Assembly: GCF_901472495.1 (NCBI RefSeq)
Contig: NZ_LR590469.1
Span: 496,001-560,000, forward strand
Direction of reading: 5' to 3'
From: Yersinia enterocolitica subsp. enterocolitica
GTDB taxonomy: Bacteria; Pseudomonadota; Gammaproteobacteria; Enterobacterales; Enterobacteriaceae
Length of the DNA stretch: 64,000 nt
Shown here: positions 43,901-53,435 of the stretch, piece by piece
Numbering within the stretch: position 1 is the stretch's first letter
Layout of the letters: each line of letters opens with the position of its first letter
Translations under genes and position numbers: made by a program
The notes under the pieces: model-generated
What the model saw: only the letters and a program-made list of their open reading frames with translations
What the model was told of the DNA's origin: nothing
The model's database searches: none

Positions 43901-46900
43901 GCGGTGTGACCCGGCTTCAGTTTTAACAGGCGATGCTGAAGGAAATCGGCTACCTGTTCTGCGGAGATCTCTGGCGAGATGGCGCAACAGGGCAACGTTC
44001 CCGCAAGCGTGTGCCACGCCTTCGGCAATGCCGGGTTCCGATGATCGGTAACGCAAAAAGCCTCGCTCTGAGGAACCACGTATGCCGCCAGCGTTTTTTC
44101 TTTTTCGCCGATCGCCAGAACGGTTGCTTGTTTCACCCCCGCCAACTGGCTGAGCGCGCTTTCGATTTCGCCCAGCTCGATGCGATATCCTCTGACTTTG
44201 ACCTGCTTGTCGCGACGACCGAGGAACTCGATTGTGCCGTCTGGCCAGTAGCAGCCGAGATCGCCGGTGCGATACCAGCGCTCGTCCGAGAGCGTCAAAA
44301 ATTGCTGCTCGCTGCGCAGGGAATCGTTGAAATAGCCTTCCGCGACCCCGATGCCGCCAATCCATAATTCACCCGACACCCAGTCAGGGCAGTCCCGGCC
44401 CCGTTCATCCACCACCCGGTAGCGTTGGTTGGTTAGCGGAAAACCGTAAGGGATGGAACGCCAGTGGGCAGGGACGTCGTGAATTTCGCAGGCGTTAGAC
44501 CAGATAGACGCCTCGGTGGCGCCGCCCATCGCGATAAATTGTCCTTGTGGCCGGAAGGCCCGATAACGGGCGGGGAGGTCAAGTCCGATCCAGTCGCCGG
44601 AAAGCATCACTGCGCGCAGGTTTTCCGGCGTGGCGTCGGCGAAACCTTCACACCAGGTCAGCAGCATATCGAACAGCGCCGGGACGCTGTTCCAGAGCGT
44701 GACCTGATGGCGCTGGATCAGCTCACACCATGCGTGAGGATCGCGCCGTTGATTTTCCATCACCATCACCAGCGCGCCGCCCGCACGCAGTACGCCAAAA
44801 ATGTCGTAAACCGATAAATCAAAATGCAGGGCGGAGAGGGCCAGCACCCTGTCATGCGGGCCAACCTGATAGCGGGTATTGATATCGCAACAGGTGTTGA
44901 GCGCTCCCCGGTGAGAAATGACTACCCCTTTCGGCGTGCCGGTAGAGCCGGAAGTGTAGATAATGTAGGCCGGTTGCGTGGGGGCGCGTACCACCGGGTT
45001 GACGATCGGCTCCGCCTCAATGGCCTGCTGCCAGGCAAGGACGGGAATATCGTCTGACCCGGCGCTGGCGTCGTGCTGGCAAATGAGCACCAGCCGGACG
45101 CTGGCGTCAGCGTAGATTTTCTCGCGCCGTGCGGCAGGCTGGTCCAACGAAACCGGAACGTAAACTGCCCCGGCCAGCAGGACGGCCAGAACCGCAACAA
45201 GTTGTCCTGCGCCTTTCGACATCGTGATAGCCACATTATCGCCGGGCTGAACCCCGCACTCGACTAACCTGCCTGCGCAACGGCGGGCATAGTCTGTCAG
45301 CTCATGATAATTCCACTGATAACGCATGTCCGTTACCGCCAGCGCCTGCGGCTGTTGCAGAGCGATACGGAAAATGCCTTCATGCAGCAAGCCTTCGGGA
45401 ATGGGGGCGCCGGTGGCGTTGACCCGTTCGCGTATCGCGCGCTGGCTGGCGGGCATCATATCTGCGAACGGCTTTTGCCAGGCGCTTTCGTCATCGCAGA
45501 GTTGGTTAATCAACTGGCAGTAGGCGTCGAACAATGTTTCGACTAACGCCGGAGGGAACAGCGCGTCGTTGCTGTCCCATTGCAGCCAGACCTCGCCGTG
45601 ATGCTCGAACGCCAGATGATCTATCCAGACCTGCGGCGTTTGCGAGATGCCCCATTCCGGCTCGCCCAACGGCGATTCTGCGCGGCTGCTGTAGAGGGAA
45701 CGCCCCAGATTGCTGGTAAATACCACCGGGGCGCCGTGGGGGTAGCGCTGCTGGCGTTTGAGTTCACGGAGTAATTCGACGCCGGACCAGTGGCGATGCT
45801 CCCAGTCCTCCGTAAACGTGAGCTGGTTTTTACGCGCTAGGTTGCTGACGGTATCGCCATCGCAGGCGGTATCCAGCAGAAGAATATTGGTGAAGTCGGC
45901 AAGCATCGCGCCAACCGCTGGGTGCAGCGGCTGGCGGTCGAATAAGGTGATGTTAAGCAGCAGACGCGTCAGGCCGCCCCAGCGAGCCAGCACGGCAGAA
46001 AAACAGGTCGCCAGCGCCATTGTTGGCGTCACGCCATATTCGCCGGCCCGGTTGCTAAAGGCGTGCCAGCGTGTTGCTGGGACAATCATGCGGCGCCGGG
46101 TATTACGGACTTCACGTAGCGTGGCGGGTTCGCAGACCAGCGGCAAGACGGGCGCGGGGGGAAGCGTCGATGCTTTCGCCAGCCAGTAAGCGCGTGCGTC
46201 GTCTCTCAGTGGTTGATTGATCTTCTGCTGGTGCAGCAAATACGAGCGGAAATCATAGCGGGTGTCGATAGCCGACAGCGATTCTCCGGCCAGCAGGGCG
46301 TTAAGCTCATCGAAGAAAAGCGTAAAGCTGGAGGCATCCATAATCAGCAGGTCAATATTGACATGGAGGCGGTGGCGATTGTCCGGCAAGAGCGTCAGCT
46401 GAAAATCAAATGTTTCGCCGATCTCCACGCGTAAAAGACGGTGGCTGAGGCGCTGGCGCAGTGCGTCCAGATAGGCCTGGCGGCTTTCAGCGTCGTTATG
46501 GCGTAAATCATGAACGGTGACGCCGTTCCAGTAAGGTTGCGGTAGCCAGACCTGCTGCCCGTCGGGGCGAAAGGCGATATGCAGCATTGGGTGGCGTTGC
46601 AGCAAGGTCGTGATGGCCTGCTCCAGTTGCGACGCCGTCAGACAATGGCCTTCAAACTCCTGATACAGGTGGCAACCCACGCCGCCAAGCGTCTGCCCCG
46701 GCATGCGGCCCGTCAGGTAGGCGTGCTGTACCGGCGTCAATGGGAAGGGGGTACTTTCGGTCATGTTCGGCCAGGATGATTCGTCGGGCAGCGTTTCTTC
46801 TTCCGCGTTCTCCGGCGACCGGCTGAGCATTAACTGGTTCCATGCCGCCAGCGTGGGGGCGGCATACAGCTCGCGAAGGGTAAGGCGGTAGCCATTTTTA

Positions 46901-47088
46901 CGAAACCAGTGTAACCATTTCATCAATCTTATTGAATCCAGGCCGGCCTGGATCAGGTTGCTTTCGTCATGTAACTGCTGCGGCGTTAAATTCAGTTCCT
47001 GTATAAGCCGCTCGCGTAATTGTTGGTAATCAGCCGCGTGGCGGTTGTCCGGTAACAGCGAATCCTGAGATGGTGCGCCAGAAATCAT
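40980..47088 (-). pseudogene. irp2: HMWP2, yersiniabactin nonribosomal peptide synthetase, frameshifted as read
   Basis: HMWP2 carries salicylate and two cysteines and cyclises them. Start at 47088 (GGAGG upstream) gives [12 protein letters not shown]. Order: aryl carrier ([11 protein letters not shown], ~residue 50), cyclisation 1 (~130-520), adenylation ([11 protein letters not shown], ~700) with a methyltransferase-like insert, carrier (GGDSLLATR, ~1430), cyclisation 2 (~1490-1900), carrier ([10 protein letters not shown], ~1960). The plus-strand tract at 42387-42393 has seven G; the frame stops at 42352. Dropping one G rejoins TPP to WVIPTHT and gives 2036 codons including stop, i.e. the normal 2035 residues. 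As read, the last ~470 residues are lost, which would block synthesis. A sequencing error or slippage is possible. Confidence 0.93.
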
Positions 47089-47146
47089 TTTTCCTCCTGA
47101 TGGCACGTCTTACCGAAAAGCATTTCTCATATGAGAATAATAATTT

Positions 47147-47165
47147 GAGAATAATAATTATTAAC
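47147..47165 (-). promoter_or_regulatory. Fur-box-like site before irp2
   Basis: GAGAATAATAATTATTAAC matches the 19-bp Fur consensus at 15 positions. It lies 59 bp before the irp2 start, where iron-dependent repression is expected. Confidence 0.75.
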
Positions 47166-47176
47166 AATTATATGCT

Positions 47177-47210
47177 ACCCGAAACGGGTTTATTTATGCC
47201 CGTTTCGGGT
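47177..47210 (-). promoter_or_regulatory. YbtA-type inverted repeat before irp2
   Basis: ACCCGAAACGGG and CCCGTTTCGGGT, perfectly complementary 12-bp arms 10 bp apart, upstream of the Fur-like site. The same repeat, with one base changed, precedes fyuA. These are the two genes YbtA is known to activate. Confidence 0.82.
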
Positions 47211-47228
47211 TGGTAACAGGCGGAAAGA

Positions 47229-47261
47229 ACAGAGGCCCGGATGGGGTATCCGGGCCTCTGT
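47229..47261. terminator. Strong hairpin after ybtA
   Basis: A 13-bp stem (ACAGAGGCCCGGA / TCCGGGCCTCTGT) 31 bp beyond the ybtA stop. It probably ends the ybtA transcript before the irp2 promoter; there is no clear T-run on the minus side. Confidence 0.65.
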
Positions 47262-47292
47262 CAGGGAGGAATTTAGGGGGGCGCGACCCCGG

Positions 47293-48252
47293 TTACATCA
47301 CGCGTTTAAAGGTCGAAGGGGTTACGCCAAACTGTTTCTGGAAGGCGGCAGAGAAATGACTGGCGTTGGCATAGCCCAGATCGGCCGCCACCGTCATGAC
47401 GGAGGTATTGCCGTTAGCCAGGCGTCTTCTGGCTTCCTGCATTCGTTCAGCCTGAAACAGGCCATAGACGCTGTTGTTGAACAGAACGCGGAAGCCTCGC
47501 TTAATTTTGAGAACGCTCAGACCGGACTCTCTGGCCAGCTCCGCGACGCCCGGCGCTTGCGTCAGATCAGCCAGCAGCAGATCCTTCGCCCGCAGCAGTT
47601 TCTGACGTTCCATCGGGTTGAAGTGGCAGGAGAGGCAACTGGCGTCTTCGCGATGTTCATCCAGCACCAGACTGAGCATGACCAGACTTTGCCCCTGCAA
47701 CCATAGCGTCGATGGCTTTTGTTCATGGCTGAAGCCGCCGTGCATGCGCATCAGCGCGTGACGCAAAGCCTGAGCCGTTAAATGGGTTTCAGCATTACAA
47801 CGCTGCTGCAGGCAACAGCAGTGGGAATCGATCTTATTCTTAATGACCGCGCTAATATCCGGCACCCACAGCGCGAGAGTTTCAGGGCTGAAGGAGAGGG
47901 TAATGCTCTCGAATCGGCCACAATAGGAGGCGCTGCCACGGCAGTCTGGCGTATGGGTAATGTAATGGCGATTGCGCGCAAGCTCCCAGTCGGTGCGGCG
48001 TCTGAGTCCCTGAATCGCAAAGCGCGATGTGCCTTCCAGGATGCACGAGAAGTTAATCCTGCCCAGATCGTCGTGTAGCTGCAACGTCTCAGGCCGCGCA
48101 AAATGGCCCCTCCAGAGCAAAATATCCATACCTTCCTGCAACGAACAGCGCAGCAGTTCACACTGAGCAGGAATATTGCCATCGTTTGCAGGTTTCCCGA
48201 CCACCAACTGGTTAATAGAGATTTCGGATTGCGTTTGCGGTGACTCCGTCAT
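47293..48252 (-). CDS. ybtA: YbtA, AraC-family regulator of yersiniabactin genes
   Basis: From the ATG at 48252 (GGGAGATAA upstream) the protein has 319 residues, the normal YbtA length; a frame opening at 48303 lies in the ERIC repeat and is rejected. The C-terminal third holds two AraC-type helix-turn-helices (LARESGLSVLKIKRGFRVLF and VAADLGYANASHFSAAFQKQFGVTP). The N-terminal part should sense yersiniabactin. YbtA activates irp2, fyuA and the ybtP operon and represses itself. It lies between the irp2 and ybtP promoters. Confidence 0.96.
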   Translation of the reverse strand: MTESPQTQSEISINQLVVGKPANDGNIPAQCELLRCSLQEGMDILLWRGHFARPETLQLHDDLGRINFSCILEGTSRFAIQGLRRRTDWELARNRHYITHTPDCRGSASYCGRFESITLSFSPETLALWVPDISAVIKNKIDSHCCCLQQRCNAETHLTAQALRHALMRMHGGFSHEQKPSTLWLQGQSLVMLSLVLDEHREDASCLSCHFNPMERQKLLRAKDLLLADLTQAPGVAELARESGLSVLKIKRGFRVLFNNSVYGLFQAERMQEARRRLANGNTSVMTVAADLGYANASHFSAAFQKQFGVTPSTFKRVM

Positions 48253-48291
48253 GACTTGGTTATCTCCCTGTGGCTTAGACCAATGCGTGCA

Positions 48292-48419
48292 TATACCCGT
48301 CATATTTCAAGTTGCATGTGCGTTGGCTGCGCTCACTCACCCCAGTCACTTACTTCTGTAAGTTCCTAGGGCTTCCCTCGCTTACCGCCTTCCTGCAACT
48401 CGAACTATTTAGGGTATAA
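48292..48419. repeat. ERIC repeat in the ybtA-ybtP intergenic region
   Basis: 128 bp bounded by TATACCC and GGGTATA, containing the hallmark CACCCCAGTCACTTACTT. It starts 40 bp before the ybtA start codon, so it occupies the ybtA promoter region. An ERIC at this place is, as I recall, reported for Y. enterocolitica HPIs and not for the Y. pestis HPI. Confidence 0.88.
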
Positions 48420-48448
48420 ATAGAACCGAATGGGGTAGATGAGTTATT

Positions 48449-48467
48449 GATAATGGTTATTATTCAC
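48449..48467 (+). promoter_or_regulatory. Fur-box-like site before ybtP
   Basis: GATAATGGTTATTATTCAC matches the Fur consensus at 14 of 19 positions, 77 bp before the ybtP start. It would serve the ybtPQXS operon, and perhaps ybtA on the other strand. Confidence 0.7.
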
Positions 48468-48543
48468 ATTAATTCTCAGAACGCCACCCTGAATTGTCGC
48501 TTTTGGTGTCCGTAAAAATTTATCAGGAAATTCAGTTACTCCC

Positions 48544-50346
48544 ATGTTATCTCAATCATCCAATACTGAATCGATGTCCCGATTTCCTCTCTGGCAGGTG
48601 ATTAAACCGGTTCGCAGGAAGGTTATTTTAGCTATGGCGCTGGCGGGGCTGGCGGCATTAACCAGCCTGGGGGCGCTCCTTTTTCTGGCGTGGAGCCTGC
48701 GCGACATTCGCGCGACGCCTGACACTATTCCGGTCTGGCTGCTGGGCGGCGTGATCGGCTGCGTGGTCTTAACTTTTGTTCTGCGCTTGCAGGCGTTCAA
48801 TACCTCTCATTACGCGGCTTTTCATCTGGAGAACATTATGCGCAGTAGGTTAGCCCGTAAAGCATTGCAGCTTCCGCCTGGCGTGTTACAGCAAATGGGT
48901 AGCGGGTCAGTGGCGAAAGTGATGCTGGATGACGTGAAGTCGTTACATATCTTTGTGGCTGACAGCACGCCACTCTATGCCCGCGCGATCATCATGCCGC
49001 TGGCGACAATCGTTATCTTGTTCTGGCTGGACTGGCGGCTGGCAATCGCGACGTTGGGGGTACTGGCGTTTGGATCGGTTGTTCTCGTGCTCGCCCGCCA
49101 GCGCTCGGAAGATATGGCTCAGCGTTATCATAAGGCGCGCGAGCAGGTCAGTGCGGCGGTTATTGAGTTCGTGCAGGCCATGCCCGTGGTGAGAACGTTT
49201 GATAGCGGCAGTACCAGTTTTTTGCGTTATCAACGCGCCCTTGAAGAGTGGGTCGATGTGCTCAAAACCTGGTATCGCAAAGCCGGTTTTTCAGCGCGTT
49301 TTTCCTTCTCGATTCTGAATCCTCTCCCGACCCTGTTTGTCCTGATCTGGTCGGGATACGGCCTGTTGCACTATGGCAGTCTCGATTTTATCGCGTGGGT
49401 GGCCGTTTTACTGCTGGGCAGCGGAATGGCCGAAGCCGTAATGCCAATGATGATGCTCAATAACCTGGTCGCGCAAACGCGTTTAAGCATTCAGCGTATT
49501 TATCAGGTTCTCGCGATGCCGGAGTTATCGCTGCCGCAGTCTGACCAGCAGCCGCAAGAGGCGAGCATTACCTTTGAGCAGGTGAGCTTTCATTATCCGC
49601 AAGCGCGTACTGGCGCCGCGTTGCAGGAGGTGAGCTTTCATGTGCCTGCCGGGCAAATTGTGGCGCTGGTCGGGCCAAGCGGCGCCGGAAAAAGCACCGT
49701 AGCGCGCTTGCTGCTGCGTTACGCCGACCCGGACAAAGGCCATATCCGTATTGGCGGCGTGGATCTGCGCGATATGCAGACGGACACCCTGATGAAGCAA
49801 CTCTCATTTGTGTTTCAGGACAACTTCCTTTTTGCCGACATGATAGCCAATAACATTCGTCTGGGCGCGCCGGATACGCCGCTGGAGGCGGTAATAGCGG
49901 CGGCCAGAGTGGCGCAGGCCCATGATTTTATTAGCGCGCTGCCAGAAGGTTACAACACGCGAGTCGGGGAACGTGGGGTATTTCTCTCCGGCGGCCAGCG
50001 GCAGCGCATCACTATCGCCAGGGCGATTTTGCAGGATCGTCCCATCCTGGTGCTCGATGAGGCGACGGCGTTTGCTGACCCGGAAAACGAAGCGGCGCTT
50101 ATCAAGGCGCTCGCGGCGGCCATGCGCGGCCGGACGGTCATCATGGTCGCGCATCGTCTCTCAATGGTGACTCAGGCCGATGTGATATTGCTGTTTTCCG
50201 ACGGACAGCTCAGGGAAATGGGGAACCATACGCAACTGTTGGCGCAGGGCGGCCTGTATCAACGGCTCTGGCAACACTATCAGCAGGCGCAGCATTGGGT
50301 GCCGGGTGGAACACAGGAAGAGGTGGTGGAAAATGAAAGACAATAA
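48544..50346 (+). CDS. ybtP: YbtP, ABC transporter (permease-ATPase fusion) for yersiniabactin-iron
   Basis: A 600-residue inner-membrane half-transporter. Six hydrophobic segments fill residues ~20-320; the ATPase follows, with Walker A GPSGAGKST, signature LSGGQRQR and Walker B ILVLDEAT. It looks like an exporter, but with YbtQ it works in import of iron from yersiniabactin. The gene overlaps ybtQ by 14 bp. Confidence 0.97.
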   Translation: MLSQSSNTESMSRFPLWQVIKPVRRKVILAMALAGLAALTSLGALLFLAWSLRDIRATPDTIPVWLLGGVIGCVVLTFVLRLQAFNTSHYAAFHLENIMRSRLARKALQLPPGVLQQMGSGSVAKVMLDDVKSLHIFVADSTPLYARAIIMPLATIVILFWLDWRLAIATLGVLAFGSVVLVLARQRSEDMAQRYHKAREQVSAAVIEFVQAMPVVRTFDSGSTSFLRYQRALEEWVDVLKTWYRKAGFSARFSFSILNPLPTLFVLIWSGYGLLHYGSLDFIAWVAVLLLGSGMAEAVMPMMMLNNLVAQTRLSIQRIYQVLAMPELSLPQSDQQPQEASITFEQVSFHYPQARTGAALQEVSFHVPAGQIVALVGPSGAGKSTVARLLLRYADPDKGHIRIGGVDLRDMQTDTLMKQLSFVFQDNFLFADMIANNIRLGAPDTPLEAVIAAARVAQAHDFISALPEGYNTRVGERGVFLSGGQRQRITIARAILQDRPILVLDEATAFADPENEAALIKALAAAMRGRTVIMVAHRLSMVTQADVILLFSDGQLREMGNHTQLLAQGGLYQRLWQHYQQAQHWVPGGTQEEVVENERQ

Positions 50347-52135
50347 TCCTGCGGATAACCTGGCCTGGCGCGTCATCTGGCGCCAGCTTATCTCCAGCGT
50401 TGGCAGTCAGGCCAGGATGCTGCGGCGCAGTATGCTGGCGCTGTTGCTGGCGGCATTCATGCAGGGGATCGCCTTTGCCTGTCTTTATCCGATCATTGAT
50501 GCGCTGTTACGGGGAGACGCGCCGCAACTTCTCAACTGGGCTGTGGCCTTCAGCGTCGCCGCGATTGTGACGCTGGCGCTACGCTGGTATGGCTTGGGCT
50601 TTGAATACCGTGGTCATCTGGCGCAGGCCACCCATGAGTTGCGCCTGCGACTTGGCGAGCAGTTACGCCGCGTGCCGCTGGAGAAGATCCAGCGTGGCAG
50701 GGCGGGCGAAATGAACGCCTTGCTGCTGGGCTGCGTGGATGAAAACCTTAATTATGTTATTGCGATAGCCAATATTTTGCTGCTCACCATTGTCACGCCG
50801 CTGACGGCGTCGCTGGCGACATTGTGGATAGACTGGCGGCTGGGGCTGGTGATGTTGCTGATCTTCCCTCTGCTGGTGCCGTTTTATTACTGGCGCCGCC
50901 CGGCGATGCGGCGACAAATGCAGACGCTGGGGGAAGCGCACCAGCGTCTGAGCGGCGATATCGTTGAATTTGCTCAGGGGATGATGGTATTGCGCACCTG
51001 CGGCAGCGATGCCGATAAAAGCCGGGCGCTGCTGGCGCATTTCAATACGCTGGAAAACTTACAGACCCGCACTCACCGTCAGGGCGCTGGCGCGACGATG
51101 CTGATCGCCAGCGTCGTGGAGTTGGGCCTACAGGTGGTGGTGTTATCCGGGATCGTCTGGGTGGTGACGGGCACTCTGAACCTCGCCTTTTTGATTGCCG
51201 CCGTCGCGATGATTATGCGCTTCGCAGAACCGATGGCGATGTTTATCAGCTACACCTCGGTTGTGGAACTGATCGCCAGCGCCCTGCAACGGATTGAGCA
51301 GTTTATGGCGATAGCACCGCTTCCCGTCGCAGCGCAAAGCGAGATGCCGGAACGTTACGATATCCGCTTTGACAACGTCAGCTATCGCTACGAAGAAGGC
51401 GACGGCCACGCGCTTAATCATGTTTCTTTGACGTTCCCGGCGGCCAGTATGAGCGCGCTGGTGGGCGCCTCCGGCGCAGGCAAAACCACGGTCACTAAAC
51501 TGTTAATGCGCTATGCCGATCCGCAGCAAGGGCAGATTTCTATTGGCGGCGTCGATATTCGCCGCCTGACGCCGGAACAGCTCAATAGCCTGATTTCTGT
51601 TGTTTTCCAGGATGTCTGGCTGTTTGATGACACGCTGCTGGCGAATATCCGTATCGCGCGCCCACAGGCGACGCGACAGGAGGTGGAAGAGGCAGCCCGC
51701 GCGGCGCAGTGCCTTGAGTTTATTTCCCGTCTTCCGCAAGGCTGGCTGACGCCAATGGGGGAGATGGGCGGCCAGCTATCGGGCGGCGAGCGCCAGCGGA
51801 TTTCCATTGCCAGAGCGTTATTGAAAAACGCGCCGGTCGTCATTCTCGATGAACCGACCGCCGCGCTGGATATTGAAAGCGAGCTGGCGGTGCAAAAAGC
51901 GATCGATAACCTGGTCCACAACCGGACGGTGATTATCATCGCTCACCGTTTATCCACCATCGCCGGGGCCGGAAACATCCTGGTGATGGAAGAGGGACAG
52001 GTGGTTGAGCAGGGTACTCATGCGCAATTGCTCTCTCATCATGGACGTTATCAGGCGCTGTGGCAGGCGCAAATGGCCGCGCGCGTGTGGCGCGACGACG
52101 GGGTTTCCGCGTCTGGAGAGTGGGTGCATGAGTGA
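50333..52135 (+). CDS. ybtQ: YbtQ, ABC transporter (permease-ATPase fusion) for yersiniabactin-iron
   Basis: From the ATG at 50333 the protein has 600 residues, equal to YbtP; the longer frame from 50306 lies inside ybtP. Layout is the same: six hydrophobic segments, then Walker A GASGAGKTT, signature LSGGERQR and Walker B VVILDEPT. YbtQ and YbtP are thought to form a heterodimer. It overlaps ybtX by 8 bp. Confidence 0.97.
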   Translation: MKDNNPADNLAWRVIWRQLISSVGSQARMLRRSMLALLLAAFMQGIAFACLYPIIDALLRGDAPQLLNWAVAFSVAAIVTLALRWYGLGFEYRGHLAQATHELRLRLGEQLRRVPLEKIQRGRAGEMNALLLGCVDENLNYVIAIANILLLTIVTPLTASLATLWIDWRLGLVMLLIFPLLVPFYYWRRPAMRRQMQTLGEAHQRLSGDIVEFAQGMMVLRTCGSDADKSRALLAHFNTLENLQTRTHRQGAGATMLIASVVELGLQVVVLSGIVWVVTGTLNLAFLIAAVAMIMRFAEPMAMFISYTSVVELIASALQRIEQFMAIAPLPVAAQSEMPERYDIRFDNVSYRYEEGDGHALNHVSLTFPAASMSALVGASGAGKTTVTKLLMRYADPQQGQISIGGVDIRRLTPEQLNSLISVVFQDVWLFDDTLLANIRIARPQATRQEVEEAARAAQCLEFISRLPQGWLTPMGEMGGQLSGGERQRISIARALLKNAPVVILDEPTAALDIESELAVQKAIDNLVHNRTVIIIAHRLSTIAGAGNILVMEEGQVVEQGTHAQLLSHHGRYQALWQAQMAARVWRDDGVSASGEWVHE

Positions 52136-53408
52136 TGTTCAGTCGAATGTGAAACCGCTGACGTTGACGACTGGGCGGGTGATTTTTGCTATTGCCGGCG
52201 TCTATGTGACGCAGAGCCTGGTATCGGCGCTGTCTATGCAGTCCTTACCCGCGCTGGTGCGCGCTGCTGGCGGATCGCTGGCGCTTGCCGGTGCGACAAC
52301 CCTGTTCATGCTGCCCTGGGCGCTGAAGTTTATTTGGGCGCCGTGGATCGAACGCTGGCGGCTTCCGCCCGGTAGCCCGGAACGCCGTTCCCGCATGTTA
52401 ATCCTGCGTGGTCAGGTCGCGCTAGCGGCGATCCTGACTATTGCCGCAGCGATTGGCTGGTTTGGGCGAGAAGGGGGATTTCCTGATACGCAAATCGTCG
52501 CGTTATTTGTTCTGTTTATGGTGGCAGGCACGGTCGCCTCCACCATTGATATCGCCAGCGACGGCTTTTGCGTCGATCAACTGACCCGCGCGGGTTACGG
52601 CTGGGGAAACAGCGTGCAGGTCGGCGGCAGCTATCTGGGAATGATGTGCGGCGGCGGGGTGTTCCTGATGCTGTCGGCAGCATCCGGCTGGCCTGTCGCC
52701 ATGCTGATGATGGCGATGCTGATTATGGCGCTGTCATTCCCGCTGTGGCGCATTACGGAGCCGACGCGAACAGCGACTATCCCGCATATTCCGGCGTTAG
52801 GTTATGCGCTAAGGAGGAAACAGGCGCACCTGGGCTTACTGCTGGTATTGATGCTGAATTCAGGCATGCGGTTTGTGCTGCCTCTTCTGGCACCGCTGTT
52901 GTTGGATCATGGGTTAAGCATGTCAGCGTTGGGCGCGCTGTTTAGCGGCGGCAATATTGCAGCGGGCATAGCAGGAACGCTGGCCGGCGGATTGCTGATG
53001 AAATACACCTCACCCGGCAGAGCGCTGTTGACGGCTTATGGCGTCCAGGGGATCGCGCTGCTGGCGGTGGTGATGACGCTCATGATGGCGCCGGGTCATC
53101 TGCTGCTGCCGATTCTCCAGTGTCTGGTCATTGTCCAGTCCATTTCGCTGGCCTGCGCGCTGGTCTGTCTTTACGCCACGCTGATGTCGCTTTCATCGCC
53201 TTTGCAGGCCGGTGTCGACTTCACCCTCTTTCAATGTACTGACGCGGCAATCGTCATTCTGGCAGGCGTTATCGGCGGCGTTGTTGCTCAACATTTTGGC
53301 TATGCGGCCTGCTTCCTGTTTGCTGGGGCATTCACGTTGCTGGCGGCGTGGGTTGCTTATATCCGGCTGCATTCGGCAAGAGAACTGATGACAAGCGCAA
53401 TTGATTGA
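52128..53408 (+). CDS. ybtX: YbtX, MFS-type membrane protein of the yersiniabactin cluster
   Basis: From the ATG at 52128 the protein has 426 residues with about twelve hydrophobic segments, related to the AmpG-like MFS group. It is not required for iron uptake through yersiniabactin in Y. pestis; a role in yersiniabactin-linked zinc uptake has been reported. The start overlaps the ybtQ stop by 8 bp. Confidence 0.95.
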   Translation: MSDVQSNVKPLTLTTGRVIFAIAGVYVTQSLVSALSMQSLPALVRAAGGSLALAGATTLFMLPWALKFIWAPWIERWRLPPGSPERRSRMLILRGQVALAAILTIAAAIGWFGREGGFPDTQIVALFVLFMVAGTVASTIDIASDGFCVDQLTRAGYGWGNSVQVGGSYLGMMCGGGVFLMLSAASGWPVAMLMMAMLIMALSFPLWRITEPTRTATIPHIPALGYALRRKQAHLGLLLVLMLNSGMRFVLPLLAPLLLDHGLSMSALGALFSGGNIAAGIAGTLAGGLLMKYTSPGRALLTAYGVQGIALLAVVMTLMMAPGHLLLPILQCLVIVQSISLACALVCLYATLMSLSSPLQAGVDFTLFQCTDAAIVILAGVIGGVVAQHFGYAACFLFAGAFTLLAAWVAYIRLHSARELMTSAID

Positions 53409-53435
53409 TCCGGGAATAACACAGAGAGGTAAGGG

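Noticed and set aside
31407..47088. Many long antisense and other-frame ORFs within irp1 and irp2 (for example 34569-35384 +).
   Set aside because: They lie opposite clear megasynthase domains in GC-rich DNA, where stop codons are rare in every frame. None has a family motif or ribosome-binding site.
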